A DNA stretch of 52,143 bases from Candidatus Rokuibacteriota bacterium. GTDB lineage: Bacteria; Methylomirabilota; Methylomirabilia; Rokubacteriales; CSP1-6. Positions within the stretch are counted from its first letter, which is position 1, and every line of letters starts with the position of its first letter. Positions 15,640 to 23,749 of the stretch are shown in pieces. Location of the stretch: contig QHRW01000083.1 of the NCBI GenBank assembly GCA_003220265.1, positions 1 to 52,143 on the forward strand, in the 5' to 3' direction. The notes beneath the pieces were generated by a model that saw nothing but the letters and a program-made list of their open reading frames with translations, ran no database searches and had not been told where the DNA came from. The position numbers and the translations under genes are program-made.

Positions 15640-15734
15640 CCGCCACCTCCTCGTGGCGCTGATTCTACGTCGTCGCGCACCCGGGCTCTCGCGGCGCTAG
15701 AATGCCGTCACCAACGACCCAGGAGGCTCCGCCG

Positions 15735-16664
15735 ATGGCCCTCACACTCCGTCAGATCGGGCCCTGCTTTGCCGCGGAAGTCGATGGTCTCGACCTGACC
15801 CGCCCGCTGTCGGCGGACGAGGTCGCCGCCGTCCACGCCGGCATGGATCGCTACGCCGTGCTCGTCTTCCACGACCAGAAGCTCGACGACGAGCCGCAGC
15901 TTGCCTTCACGCGAAGCCTGGGCGACATCGAGCATGCGATCGGCACCAGCTTGCGCGCGCCGGACGAGCTGCGGCTGCCGACGACGTTCGCCGACGTCTC
16001 CAACCTGGACAAGAACCAGAACGTGTTCGCGCGCGACGACCGCCGCCGGCTCTTCGGGCTCGGCAATCGTCTCTGGCACTCCGACAGCTCGTTCAAGGTG
16101 GTTCCCGCCAAGTACTCGATCCTCCACGCGCGGAGCGTGCCGTCGAAGGGCGGCAACACCGAGTTCGCCTACATGGTGGCCGCCTACGACGCCCTCGACG
16201 CCGAGACGAAGGCCGAGGTGGAAGGCCTCGTCTGCGAGCACTCGCAGATCTTCTCGCGCCAGCAGCTCGGCTTCACCGACTTCACCGACGAGGAGCGCGC
16301 CCGCTTCGCGCCGGTCCGCCAGACCCTCGTGCGCACGCACCCGGTGACGAAGCGCAAGTCGCTCTATCTCTCCTCGCACGCGGGCGGCATCGTCGGCTGG
16401 CCGGTGCCCGAGGCCCGCTTCTTCCTGCGCGACCTCGTCGAGCACGCCACCCAGCGGCAGTTCGTGTACGCGCATTCCTGGCGCGTCGGCGATCTCGTCA
16501 TGTGGGACAACCGCCAGACCATGCACCGCGCACGGCCGTTCCCCGCTCACGAGCCCCGCGACATGCGCCGCACCACGCTCATGGGGGACGCGACTGTTGA
16601 ACAGGGGGGCCCCGAAATGGCCCCCCAGCCCCCCCACGTTCGGGCCGTCCCGGCGCAGCCGTGA
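15735..16664 (+). CDS. TauD/TfdA-family 2-oxoglutarate Fe(II) dioxygenase
   Basis: A 309-residue oxygenase. The iron triad is His-x-Asp in LWHSDSSF and the distal His in TMHRARPF, and the 2-oxoglutarate arginine is in RDMRRTTL. The TfdA subgroup opens with ALTLRQIGPCFAAEVDGLDL as here. AGGAGG lies eight bases before the ATG at 15735. The fold ends near LMGDATVEQ. The last 19 or so residues (GGPEMAPQPPHVRAVPAQP) are read from the intergenic double-hairpin repeat at 16604-16674, which has replaced the native stop. Substrate unknown; such enzymes oxidise aryloxyacids, sulfonates and related acids. Confidence 0.88.
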   Translation: MALTLRQIGPCFAAEVDGLDLTRPLSADEVAAVHAGMDRYAVLVFHDQKLDDEPQLAFTRSLGDIEHAIGTSLRAPDELRLPTTFADVSNLDKNQNVFARDDRRRLFGLGNRLWHSDSSFKVVPAKYSILHARSVPSKGGNTEFAYMVAAYDALDAETKAEVEGLVCEHSQIFSRQQLGFTDFTDEERARFAPVRQTLVRTHPVTKRKSLYLSSHAGGIVGWPVPEARFFLRDLVEHATQRQFVYAHSWRVGDLVMWDNRQTMHRARPFPAHEPRDMRRTTLMGDATVEQGGPEMAPQPPHVRAVPAQP

Positions 16665-16674
16665 CGGCCCTCTA
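16604..16674. repeat. double-hairpin intergenic repeat, copy A
   Basis: Hairpin 1: GGGGGGCC (16604-16611) pairs with GGCCCCCC (16619-16626). Hairpin 2: GGGCCGTC and CGGC (16642-16654) pair with GCCG and GACGGCCC (16658-16670) with one C/T mismatch. Compared with copies B (26134) and C (43265), a C-G pair is replaced by T-A with both sides changed. The TauD stop codon lies inside hairpin 2. Confidence 0.82.
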
Positions 16675-16679
16675 GACTC

Positions 16680-17744
16680 GTGGACTTCGGCGTCAATCTG
16701 GCGACCTCCGCGGACTCGTGGAAGGTCGTCAGGCGCGCGGAGGAGTTGGGGTACACGCGGGCGTGGTTCTATGACACGCAGATGCTCAACGCCGACATGT
16801 TCGTGGCGATGGGCGCGGCGGCCGTGCAGACGTCGCGGATCCGCCTGGCTACCGGCGTGCTGATTCCCTCCAATCGGATCGCGCCTGTCGCGGCCAGCGC
16901 GCTGGCGGCGCTGAACGCGCTGGCGCCCGGCCGCATCGACTTCGGCATCTCCACGGGCTTCACGGCGCGCCGCACGATGGGCCTGGGCCCCGTGAAGCTC
17001 GACGACATGAAGGAGTACATCCGGATCGTGCAGGGCCTGCTGGCCGGCGACACGCTCGAGTGGACGTTCGAGGGCAAGCGCCGCAAGATCCGTTTCCTCA
17101 GTCCCGAGCTCGGAGTCGTGAACGTTCGCGATTCGATTCCGCTGCACGTCTCGGCGCTCGGCCCGCGCGGCCGCGCGCTGACCGCGGAGCTCGGCGCCCA
17201 CTGGATCACCGCGACGGGCAACATGGGCCACGCACGGACCGCGATCACCGCCATGCAGACGGCGTGGCGAACGGCGGGCGTCGACCCCGCGACGCGCGTG
17301 GCGACCGCGTTCACCGGCGGGTGTGTTTTGAAGGACGGCGAGGCGGCCGACAGCCCGCGCGCCCGCGCCCAGGCGGGGCCGCACGCCATGGTCGCCCTGC
17401 ACAACATGGTGGAGGCCGCCGAGTTCGGCAACATGGGCCGCGGCGTGCCGCCTGCGCTGACGCCGCTCCTCGAGCGCTACCGGCAGATCTACGAGAAGTA
17501 CGAGCCGGCCGACGCGCGCTACCTGTCCAATCATCGCGGGCACCTCATGGTGCTGCGCCCGGAGGAGCACGAGGTGTGCACGGCCGAGCTCGTTCGCACG
17601 CTGACCATGACGGCGACCAGGGCGGAGCTGCACGAGCGCCTGCGAGAGCTGGGCAAGGTCGGCTACACCCACTTCGCGGTGAGCATCCGCCACGGCCATC
17701 CCGGGATGCTGGAAGAGTGGGCCGATGTCTTCGCCGGAGTGTAG
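16680..17744 (+). CDS. LLM-class F420-type oxidoreductase
   Basis: A 354-residue TIM-barrel enzyme of the luciferase-like monooxygenase family. It has MDFGVNLATSADSWKVVRRAEELGY, then ATGVLIPSNRIAPVAASALAALNALAPGRIDFGIS, the typical strand-3/4 region binding F420 or FMN. The central segment PLHVSALGPRGRALTAELGAHW matches the F420-dependent subgroup. GTG at 16680 follows the repeat directly and has no clear ribosome binding site. Its stop is four bases before the next LLM start, so the two are probably co-transcribed. Substrate unknown. Confidence 0.85.
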   Translation: MDFGVNLATSADSWKVVRRAEELGYTRAWFYDTQMLNADMFVAMGAAAVQTSRIRLATGVLIPSNRIAPVAASALAALNALAPGRIDFGISTGFTARRTMGLGPVKLDDMKEYIRIVQGLLAGDTLEWTFEGKRRKIRFLSPELGVVNVRDSIPLHVSALGPRGRALTAELGAHWITATGNMGHARTAITAMQTAWRTAGVDPATRVATAFTGGCVLKDGEAADSPRARAQAGPHAMVALHNMVEAAEFGNMGRGVPPALTPLLERYRQIYEKYEPADARYLSNHRGHLMVLRPEEHEVCTAELVRTLTMTATRAELHERLRELGKVGYTHFAVSIRHGHPGMLEEWADVFAGV

Positions 17745-17748
17745 AGGG

Positions 17749-18813
17749 ATGCAATTCGGCTGGCTCACGCTGGGCCACTCGGCCTCGGGTGACGGCGATC
17801 ACGCGGCGATCCACGAGCAGGTCGAGCAGGCGTGCTTCGCGGAGGCGGCGGGGTTCGACGGCATCTGGCTGACGGAACACAACTTCACGGGCGAGAGCGT
17901 CTACTGCGATCCGATCCCGCTCGCCAGCGTGGTGGCGGCGCGCACGTCGCGGATCCGCATCGGCTTCGCGGTGCTCCAGCTCGCGCTGCGCCACCCGATC
18001 CGCCTGGCCACCGAGCTCGCGCTTCTGGACAATCTCTCGAACGGCCGCATCGACGTGGGCGTGGGGCACGGGACCAACTACAACGAGTACGAGTTCGTCG
18101 GCTACGGCCTGCGCAGCGACGACAGCCGCGAGCGCATGGCGGAGACCCTCGAGGTGATGGTGCGGGCGTGGACCGAGGCGCCGCTGGTCCATCACGGCAA
18201 GTTCTACCAGCTCAGCCTGCCGGCGCTCCGCCCTCGAACGCGGCAGCGGCCGCATCCGCCGATCTGGCGCGCGGTGTCCTCGGCGGGCTCGGTGCGCGAG
18301 TGCGGCCGGCTGGGCGCGCCCATCCTGATCGCGCGCATCCCGATCGCGCGCGTGCCCGAGCGGCTCGCGCTCTACGAGGCCGGCCTGGACGAGAGCGGTC
18401 TCGAACCATCCGTTCGCTCACGGCTGCGCGGCCAGGCCGCGCTCTGGCGCTGGGTCCACGTCGCGGAGAGCCAGCGTCAGGCCGAGGACGAGCTGGCGGC
18501 GGCGCTGCGGCAGGCGCGGACCCACGCGCTCCACGCGCGCTCGACGCACAACCCGCCCGACTTCCATGTGGACGTCTCGCGCGTGAACCCGTGGAACGAT
18601 CCGCGCGTCGATCACGCCGACGGCGTCCGCTACGCGCTGGACCACTCGGCGCTCTACGGCACCGCTCCGCGCGTGGCCGAGCAGGTCGCCGAGCTGCGCG
18701 ACGCCGGCGTGGGCCATGTGCTGTGTCAGATGAGTACGGGCGACCTGCCACACGCCAGCGTCCTGGACTCGATGCGGCGCTTCGGCGAGCAGGTGATGCC
18801 GCGCTTTCGCTGA
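17749..18813 (+). CDS. LLM-class flavin-dependent oxidoreductase
   Basis: A 354-residue luciferase-like enzyme starting MQFGWLTLGHS; this start is preferred over 17725, which overlaps the upstream gene. GIWLTEHNFTGE and LLDNLSNGRIDVGVGHG are characteristic of bacterial-luciferase-type flavin or F420 monooxygenases. Compared with the previous LLM the sequence is clearly different (WLTEHNF, PIWRAVSSAGSVRECG), so this is not a recent duplicate. The pair may catalyse successive or alternative oxidations together with the TauD enzyme. Confidence 0.85.
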   Translation: MQFGWLTLGHSASGDGDHAAIHEQVEQACFAEAAGFDGIWLTEHNFTGESVYCDPIPLASVVAARTSRIRIGFAVLQLALRHPIRLATELALLDNLSNGRIDVGVGHGTNYNEYEFVGYGLRSDDSRERMAETLEVMVRAWTEAPLVHHGKFYQLSLPALRPRTRQRPHPPIWRAVSSAGSVRECGRLGAPILIARIPIARVPERLALYEAGLDESGLEPSVRSRLRGQAALWRWVHVAESQRQAEDELAAALRQARTHALHARSTHNPPDFHVDVSRVNPWNDPRVDHADGVRYALDHSALYGTAPRVAEQVAELRDAGVGHVLCQMSTGDLPHASVLDSMRRFGEQVMPRFR

Positions 18814-18843
18814 GCGCCGCTCCAGCATCCGCGGTGCCAGCGG

Positions 18844-19635
18844 CTACAGAACTGATCGCACGAGGCCGCCGTCCACGAGCATCGTGGTCCCCGTGATGTA
18901 GCTCGAGCGGCTGGAGGCCAGGAACGCCACCAGGTACGCCATCTCGTTCGGCTGGCCGATGCGCCCCACCGCGGTCTCGGCGGCGCGCTGGGCGAGCGCG
19001 TCCTCCACCGAGATCCCGAGCTCCTTTGCGCGCGACGTCACGTTGCCCAGCATGCGCTCGGTGAGGATGGAGCCCGGGCACACGTTGTTGACCAGGATGC
19101 CGTCGCGGCCGACCTCGTCGGCCAGGCTCTTGGCGAAGGCCACCACGCCCATGCGCGTGGCGCCGGAGAGCGCGAGGTTCGGAATGGGCTGGTAGACCGT
19201 GCTGGCCAGGATGTTGATGATGCGGCCGCCGCCGCTCTTCTTGAGATGCGGGATGGCCTCGCGGCACATCCGCGCGAAGAACAGCAGCGAGCGCTGGACG
19301 GCCGTGGCCCACTGCTCCTCGGTGGCGTTGTGGGCGCGGGCCAGCGGCGGGCCGCCCGAGTTGTTGACGAGGACGTCGAGGCGGCCGAACCGCGCGATGG
19401 TCGCCGCGACGAGCTCGCGAATGGTCTCGGGCCGGTCGAGGTCGCCCGCGACCGCCAGCGTGTCGCGGCCCGTGCTGTCGCCGATCTCCTGCGCGGCCTT
19501 CTCCACGTCCTTCTGCGAGCGGCTGCAGACGGCGACGCGCGCGCCTTCCTCCGCCAGCACCTGGGCGCACGCGCGCCCCAGGCCCTTGCTGCCGCCACCG
19601 ACGATCGCCACCTTGCCCTTCAGCTCGAGATCCAT
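18844..19635 (-). CDS. SDR-family oxidoreductase with atypical active site
   Basis: A 263-residue Rossmann protein. It has GGGSKGLGRACAQVLAEEG for cofactor binding, DLDRPETI, NNSGGPP and the ending GTTMLVDGGLVRS, all as in FabG-like reductases. Where the catalytic Tyr-x-x-x-Lys should be, the sequence reads LALSGATRMGVVAFAKSLA, giving Ser and Arg at the aligned places. A related SDR group with S-N/G-x-x-R in this position is known, so this may be a subfamily rather than a mutant. AAGGAG precedes ATG 19635; the stop of the upstream MFS gene overlaps this ATG by one base. Confidence 0.85.
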   Translation of the reverse strand: MDLELKGKVAIVGGGSKGLGRACAQVLAEEGARVAVCSRSQKDVEKAAQEIGDSTGRDTLAVAGDLDRPETIRELVAATIARFGRLDVLVNNSGGPPLARAHNATEEQWATAVQRSLLFFARMCREAIPHLKKSGGGRIINILASTVYQPIPNLALSGATRMGVVAFAKSLADEVGRDGILVNNVCPGSILTERMLGNVTSRAKELGISVEDALAQRAAETAVGRIGQPNEMAYLVAFLASSRSSYITGTTMLVDGGLVRSVL

Positions 19636-21242
19636 CACACGGCTCCTTCCTCGACCGGCGGCGACGGCGCCCGCTCGGCGGCGGCCGTGCGCTTGGACAT
19701 GTCCTCCAGGCGAATGCGCCGCATCAGCGGCAGGAACAGCGGCACCACGGCGAACATCATGGCCAGCAGCCAGAAGTCGTCGGCGTAGGCCAGGAGCTGG
19801 GCCTGGGCGACGGTATCGCGATAGAGCATCACGACGGCCCGCTGCTGGGCGGTGAAGGCGTCGTTGCCCTGGGTGGCGAAGTAGCCCGCCCACTTGACGA
19901 GCTGGGCGCGCGTCTCCGGGTCCCACGGCGTGATGTGGCTCACGAGCGTGGCCTGGTGGAACTGGCTGCGCTGGGCCAGCAGCGTCGTCACCACCGCGAT
20001 GCCCACGCTGCCACCGACGTTGCGCAGCATGCCGTACACGGCGGTGGCGTTCACGAGCTTGTGTCGTTGGATCGTGGCCAGGGCCAGCGTGGAGAGCGGC
20101 ACGAAGATGAAGCCCACCGCGAAGCCCTGGATGAAGCGCGGCAGCGCCAGCGCCCAGTAGTCCATGCCGAGCGTGAGCGACGTCATCATGTAGAGGCTGG
20201 CCGCGTTGAGCAGGCAGCCGAAGGCCAGCATCCAGCGCTGGTCGATGCGCGTGACGATGCCGGAGGCGAAGAGCGAGCAGATGTTGCCGAGCCCGCCGGG
20301 CGCCAGCACGAGGCCGGACGTCCACGCGTCGTAGCCGAGCAGCTTCTGCGTGAACACGGCCACCAGCAACATCCCGGAGAACATGCCGAAGCCCACGATG
20401 GCGATCAGCGTGGCGCCGGTGGCGAAGTTGCGGTCGGTGAACACGGTGAGGTCGAGAATCGGGTCCATCGTCGTCAGCTCGCGGATGAGGAAGCCGACGA
20501 GCGCGCAGACCGCGACGACCGTCAGGGCGACGATCGCCGTCGACTCGAACCAGTCCTCGCGCTCGCCACGGTCGAGCACGAGCTGCAGGCAGCCGAAGCC
20601 GGCGATCATCAGCCCCAGGCCCCACCAGTCGACGCGCCCGGCCTTGCGCAGGTAGGGCGGATCGAACAGGCACGCGCTGGCCAGGAGGAAGCCGACCAGC
20701 CCGACCGGCAGGTTGATGTAGAAGATCCAGCGCCACGACCACTCGTCGGCGAGATAGCCGCCCACGGTCGGTCCCAGGATCGGGCCGAGGATGAACCCCA
20801 CGCCCCACACCGCCATCGCCAGACCGCGCTGGTGGAACGGGAAGATCTCCCACAGGATCGCCTGCGAGAGCGGAATGATCGGCCCGCCGCCCAGGCCCTG
20901 GAAGATGCGCGCGATGATCAGCGTCGTGAGATCGGGCGCGGCGCCCGAGAGAAACGAGCTCACCACGAACAGCGTGGTGCAGATGAGGAAGAACTTCTTG
21001 CGCCCGAAGATCCCGACCAGCCAGCCGGTGGCGGGAATGACCACGGCGTTGGCCGCGAGGTAGGAGGTGATCACCCACGAGACTTCGTCGAGCCCGGCCG
21101 AGAGCGAGCCTTGCAGATGCGGCAGCACCACGTTGGTGACGCTGGTGTCGAGGATCTGCATGAACGCCACCACCATGACCGTGAAGGTGATGGCCCACTT
21201 CTGGGCGGGCGAGACGGGAGCTTCGAGGGCTGGCGGCGTCAT
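19635..21242 (-). CDS. DHA2-family MFS drug:H+ antiporter (EmrB/QacA type)
   Basis: A 535-residue exporter with the 14-helix DHA2 pattern. Helix 1 carries the DTSVTNVVLPHLQGSL signature, helices 2/3 hold GWLVGIFGRKKFF, and motif C is GPILGPTVGGYLADEWSWRW. It ends in a long hydrophilic tail (RIRLEDMSKRTAAAERAPS). EmrB-type pumps work with an EmrA adaptor; none is present here. It forms a two-gene unit with the SDR gene (one-base overlap), suggesting efflux coupled to modification of a toxic compound. Confidence 0.9.
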   Translation of the reverse strand: MTPPALEAPVSPAQKWAITFTVMVVAFMQILDTSVTNVVLPHLQGSLSAGLDEVSWVITSYLAANAVVIPATGWLVGIFGRKKFFLICTTLFVVSSFLSGAAPDLTTLIIARIFQGLGGGPIIPLSQAILWEIFPFHQRGLAMAVWGVGFILGPILGPTVGGYLADEWSWRWIFYINLPVGLVGFLLASACLFDPPYLRKAGRVDWWGLGLMIAGFGCLQLVLDRGEREDWFESTAIVALTVVAVCALVGFLIRELTTMDPILDLTVFTDRNFATGATLIAIVGFGMFSGMLLVAVFTQKLLGYDAWTSGLVLAPGGLGNICSLFASGIVTRIDQRWMLAFGCLLNAASLYMMTSLTLGMDYWALALPRFIQGFAVGFIFVPLSTLALATIQRHKLVNATAVYGMLRNVGGSVGIAVVTTLLAQRSQFHQATLVSHITPWDPETRAQLVKWAGYFATQGNDAFTAQQRAVVMLYRDTVAQAQLLAYADDFWLLAMMFAVVPLFLPLMRRIRLEDMSKRTAAAERAPSPPVEEGAV

Positions 21243-21327
21243 TGGCTCCGGCCGTGGCGCCTAGAATACTCCGGCGTATGCATCGCGCGACATTGATCGC
21301 TGGTCTACCCGACGCTAGAGTAACGGC

Positions 21328-21903
21328 ATGACTCAGGCCCCGCTCACGCTACGGCGCTGGAAACGACTCGAGTACGACCGCCTGGTCGATCTCGGCGTCT
21401 TCGAGCGCGACCCGGTCGAGCTCATCGGCGGCCACCTCGTCGTGGCCGAGCCGCATGGAAGCTATCACGCCTCGGCCATCACCGCCGTCGACTATGCGGT
21501 CCGCGCGAGCCTGCCGCCCGGCTGGATCGTCAGGGTCCAGCTCTCCGTGGCACTCGACGACGAGTCGGAGCCGGAGCCCGATATTGTCGTCGTGCCCGGG
21601 CGCCCGGGCGACTATCGTGAGTCGCACCCCGCGCATCCGGTCCTGGTCATCGAGGTCGCGGAATCGAGCCTGGCCTTCGACCGCCACGAAAAAGGCAGTC
21701 TGTACGCGCGAGGGGCGGTTCAGGACTACTGGATCGTCAACGTCGTGGACCGTGTCGTCGAGGTGTACCGGGATCCTGTTGCTGATGCCGCGGCACCGTT
21801 TGGATGGCGCTATCGATCCGTCGTGATCCTGACGCCGTCGGACATCGTGGTCCCGCTCGCGTTTCCCGCCATTCGGCTGTCCGTGGCCGACCTGCTGCCG
21901 TAG
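21328..21903 (+). CDS. Uma2-family (DUF820) PD-(D/E)xK nuclease-like protein
   Basis: A 191-residue protein with the Uma2 layout: EYDRLVDLGVFERDPVELIGG at the start, EPEPDIVVV, HPVLVIEVAESSLAFDRHEKGSLYARG and DYWIVNVVDRVVEVYR. The acidic, Glu and Lys residues (EPD, IEV, EKG) fit a PD-(D/E)xK core. The family is multiplied in many soil bacteria and has no firm role; homology to restriction-type nucleases is the only hint. A CTAGAGT element lies 13 bases before the ATG. A paralogue is at 25572. Confidence 0.82.
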   Translation: MTQAPLTLRRWKRLEYDRLVDLGVFERDPVELIGGHLVVAEPHGSYHASAITAVDYAVRASLPPGWIVRVQLSVALDDESEPEPDIVVVPGRPGDYRESHPAHPVLVIEVAESSLAFDRHEKGSLYARGAVQDYWIVNVVDRVVEVYRDPVADAAAPFGWRYRSVVILTPSDIVVPLAFPAIRLSVADLLP

Positions 21904-21915
21904 CCACGAGGGGCG

Positions 21916-22476
21916 CTACCGGGGCGGGCAGAGGCGCCCGGCGTCCGCGGCGATCTGCGTGACGGCCGACCCCAGGGCCTCGTTGAGCAGCACGGCGAAC
22001 TCCATGCCGGCGTTCACCCAGTTCACTCGGGTCCCGGTACCGCGGTAGCGCCGCTCCGTCAGGGAGCCGTCGGCCGCGGTGAATGCCGCGCGCAGCGCCA
22101 CCACGGCCTCCATCTGCGTCACGACGGTGCGCGCATAGACGCGCTCGATGCCGATGCGCGTCACGATGTCGGCGGGCGGCCGTCCGGCCTCCGCCGGGCC
22201 GCCGCCGTCGCCGGCGCCGCCCACGTCGCGCATGCCGTGGACGATCCACTCGCGAACGTCGTCGGCCTGGAGCGGCCGGTTGCCGATGGCGCCGAGCGTG
22301 TCCCGATTCGCGCGCTCGTCCTCGACCGCCGCGACGGTGACGCGGCAGGGGGGCGAGGGCGGCCGGGTGACCGGCGGCCGCGCCCCGGCCGTCTCGTCAC
22401 GAAGCGGAATCACGATCGGGCCGCCGGCGCAGCCCGCGAGCAGGCCGAGCGCGACGACGCCCGCTCGGGCGTTCAA
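21916..22476 (-). CDS. YajG-like lipoprotein, uncharacterised
   Basis: A 186-residue protein with a lipoprotein signal: VVALGLLAGC, lipid-modified Cys at residue 16. TTG at 22476 overlaps the stop of the upstream lipoprotein gene by four bases (TTGA). After a Pro-rich linker comes a domain with TVAAVEDERANRDTLGAIGN, ADIVTRIGIERVYA and a C-terminal helix AGMEFAVLLNEALGSAVTQIAAD. That layout recalls YajG-type periplasmic lipoproteins, though similarity is only architectural. Probably membrane-anchored in the periplasm. Confidence 0.65.
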   Translation of the reverse strand: MNARAGVVALGLLAGCAGGPIVIPLRDETAGARPPVTRPPSPPCRVTVAAVEDERANRDTLGAIGNRPLQADDVREWIVHGMRDVGGAGDGGGPAEAGRPPADIVTRIGIERVYARTVVTQMEAVVALRAAFTAADGSLTERRYRGTGTRVNWVNAGMEFAVLLNEALGSAVTQIAADAGRLCPPR

Positions 22477-23348
22477 CGCGACGGCATCGAGTCGGGCGTG
22501 AACCTCTCGTCGCTCGAGGCGGACGTGAGCGCCCCACCGTCGATCCGGACGATGTACCGGTTGCCGTCCTTGGCCAGATAGGCCGGGAAGGACAGCTCGA
22601 GTATAGAGAGCTTCGGTGTCGGGGACGCAGTCGGCGTGCCGCCGGCGGTGCCGAGGTCGAGCGTGAGCATCTTCATCGTCTCGGCGATGCCCTGAGTCAT
22701 CGCCGCGCGGAGCGCCGCGCCGTTGTTCGCCGCCCACGCCTGGCTTGATTCTTCAAGCTCCTTGAACGCGCCGATGGGCGGCGTGTGGTACAGGTAGCGC
22801 CCGCGGTAGATCGGCTCCTTCTGATTGCGCGTCCACAAGGCTGCCACCGTGACCATGGTCAGCGACCGGAAGTTCGCCGAGAGCTCGTAGTTTGTCACCA
22901 GCGCCAGCACGGCGTCTTCCGGCACGTCCTTCCAGAGTGCCGCCGGGTCGCTGATGACGAGCGGCTTGGCCGTCGTGGCGGCCTGGGTGACCTTGAGCGC
23001 GGACAGCTCGAGCGCGGTCTTCTGCAGCGTCGCCCCGAACTGCGCCCGGAAGTCGAAGTCGCCGACCTCCTTGCGGACAGGCTCCATGAGCTTGTTCGCC
23101 CGCGACGTCCGGTGAGACTCGACGGCAACGTCGACGAGCGCGAGCAGCAGGCCGCCGCCCCCGGCCGCGGCGACGTTCGACCGCTCGACGGCGGCGGCCA
23201 CCTCGTCCTGGACGATCGCCGCGTGGACACGCGTGTTCCGAATGGTCCCGGAGTCCTCGGCCTTCAGCGGGACATAGACGGCCGGGGCGCACCCAGCTGC
23301 GAACAGCGAGGCGAGCACGAAGGTCAGCGCGAGCGGGAATCTGATCAT
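22473..23348 (-). CDS. uncharacterised lipoprotein
   Basis: A 291-residue predicted lipoprotein (signal LTFVLASLFAAGC, Cys20). The mature part has VYVPLKAEDSGTIRNTRV, an Ala-rich glycine helix (AAAGGGGLLLALVDVAVES), VLALVTNYELSANF and YRGRYLYHTPPIG. I do not recognise the family. It overlaps the downstream lipoprotein gene by four bases, so the two may form one complex or pathway in the envelope. A G-rich ribosome binding site precedes ATG 23348; the 160 bases upstream show nothing further. Confidence 0.7.
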   Translation of the reverse strand: MIRFPLALTFVLASLFAAGCAPAVYVPLKAEDSGTIRNTRVHAAIVQDEVAAAVERSNVAAAGGGGLLLALVDVAVESHRTSRANKLMEPVRKEVGDFDFRAQFGATLQKTALELSALKVTQAATTAKPLVISDPAALWKDVPEDAVLALVTNYELSANFRSLTMVTVAALWTRNQKEPIYRGRYLYHTPPIGAFKELEESSQAWAANNGAALRAAMTQGIAETMKMLTLDLGTAGGTPTASPTPKLSILELSFPAYLAKDGNRYIVRIDGGALTSASSDERFTPDSMPSR

Positions 23349-23508
23349 TGGCGTCGCACCCCCAGGCGGAATGATGATGCAACATTTTCATTCGATCGAA
23401 TTGGACTGTCAAGTTGACAAGATCCACGATGCACTCCGTCGCCCACGGTCGCATCGTCTCCGGACGTCCGGGCGCCACGCCTCATCGGGTCGAACGATCG
23501 GCCCGTGA

Positions 23509-23745
23509 CTAGTGGCTGTGGTGTGACGTCCCTGGGCCGTGCGAATGGCCGTGGTGCGAATAGCCGCTCGACGGCAGGCTGGGCGTCGTGGCCGGGGGCC
23601 GATTCAGGTTCATCTCCGGCACCGTGAAGATGCGCTCGGCCGCGGCGCCGTCGGTGGGGCAGTACGTGGCGGCCGAGGCCTCGCTGGCCGGGCGCGAGAC
23701 GACGAACTCCGCCCGACATTTCGTGCAGCGATACGGATAGCGCAC
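23509..23745 (-). CDS. FmdB-like zinc-ribbon protein with His-rich tail
   Basis: A 78-residue protein. Residues 4-43 match the FmdB/CxxC regulatory family (YPYRCTKCRAEFVV, then TYCPTDG and ERIFTVPE). The usual second CxxC is reduced to C-P-T-D, so a complete four-cysteine zinc ribbon is missing. The last 17 residues are His/Ser/Gly-rich with seven histidines, a possible metal-binding tail. Such proteins are small and often near transport genes. It lies four bases from the next minus-strand gene and is probably co-transcribed with it. Confidence 0.75.
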   Translation of the reverse strand: MRYPYRCTKCRAEFVVSRPASEASAATYCPTDGAAAERIFTVPEMNLNRPPATTPSLPSSGYSHHGHSHGPGTSHHSH

Positions 23746-23749
23746 GGGA

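Noticed and set aside
15708..17768. Minus-strand frame of 686 codons over TauD and the first LLM gene
   Set aside because: It is antisense to two recognisable enzymes and low-complexity in Arg, Ala and Gly.
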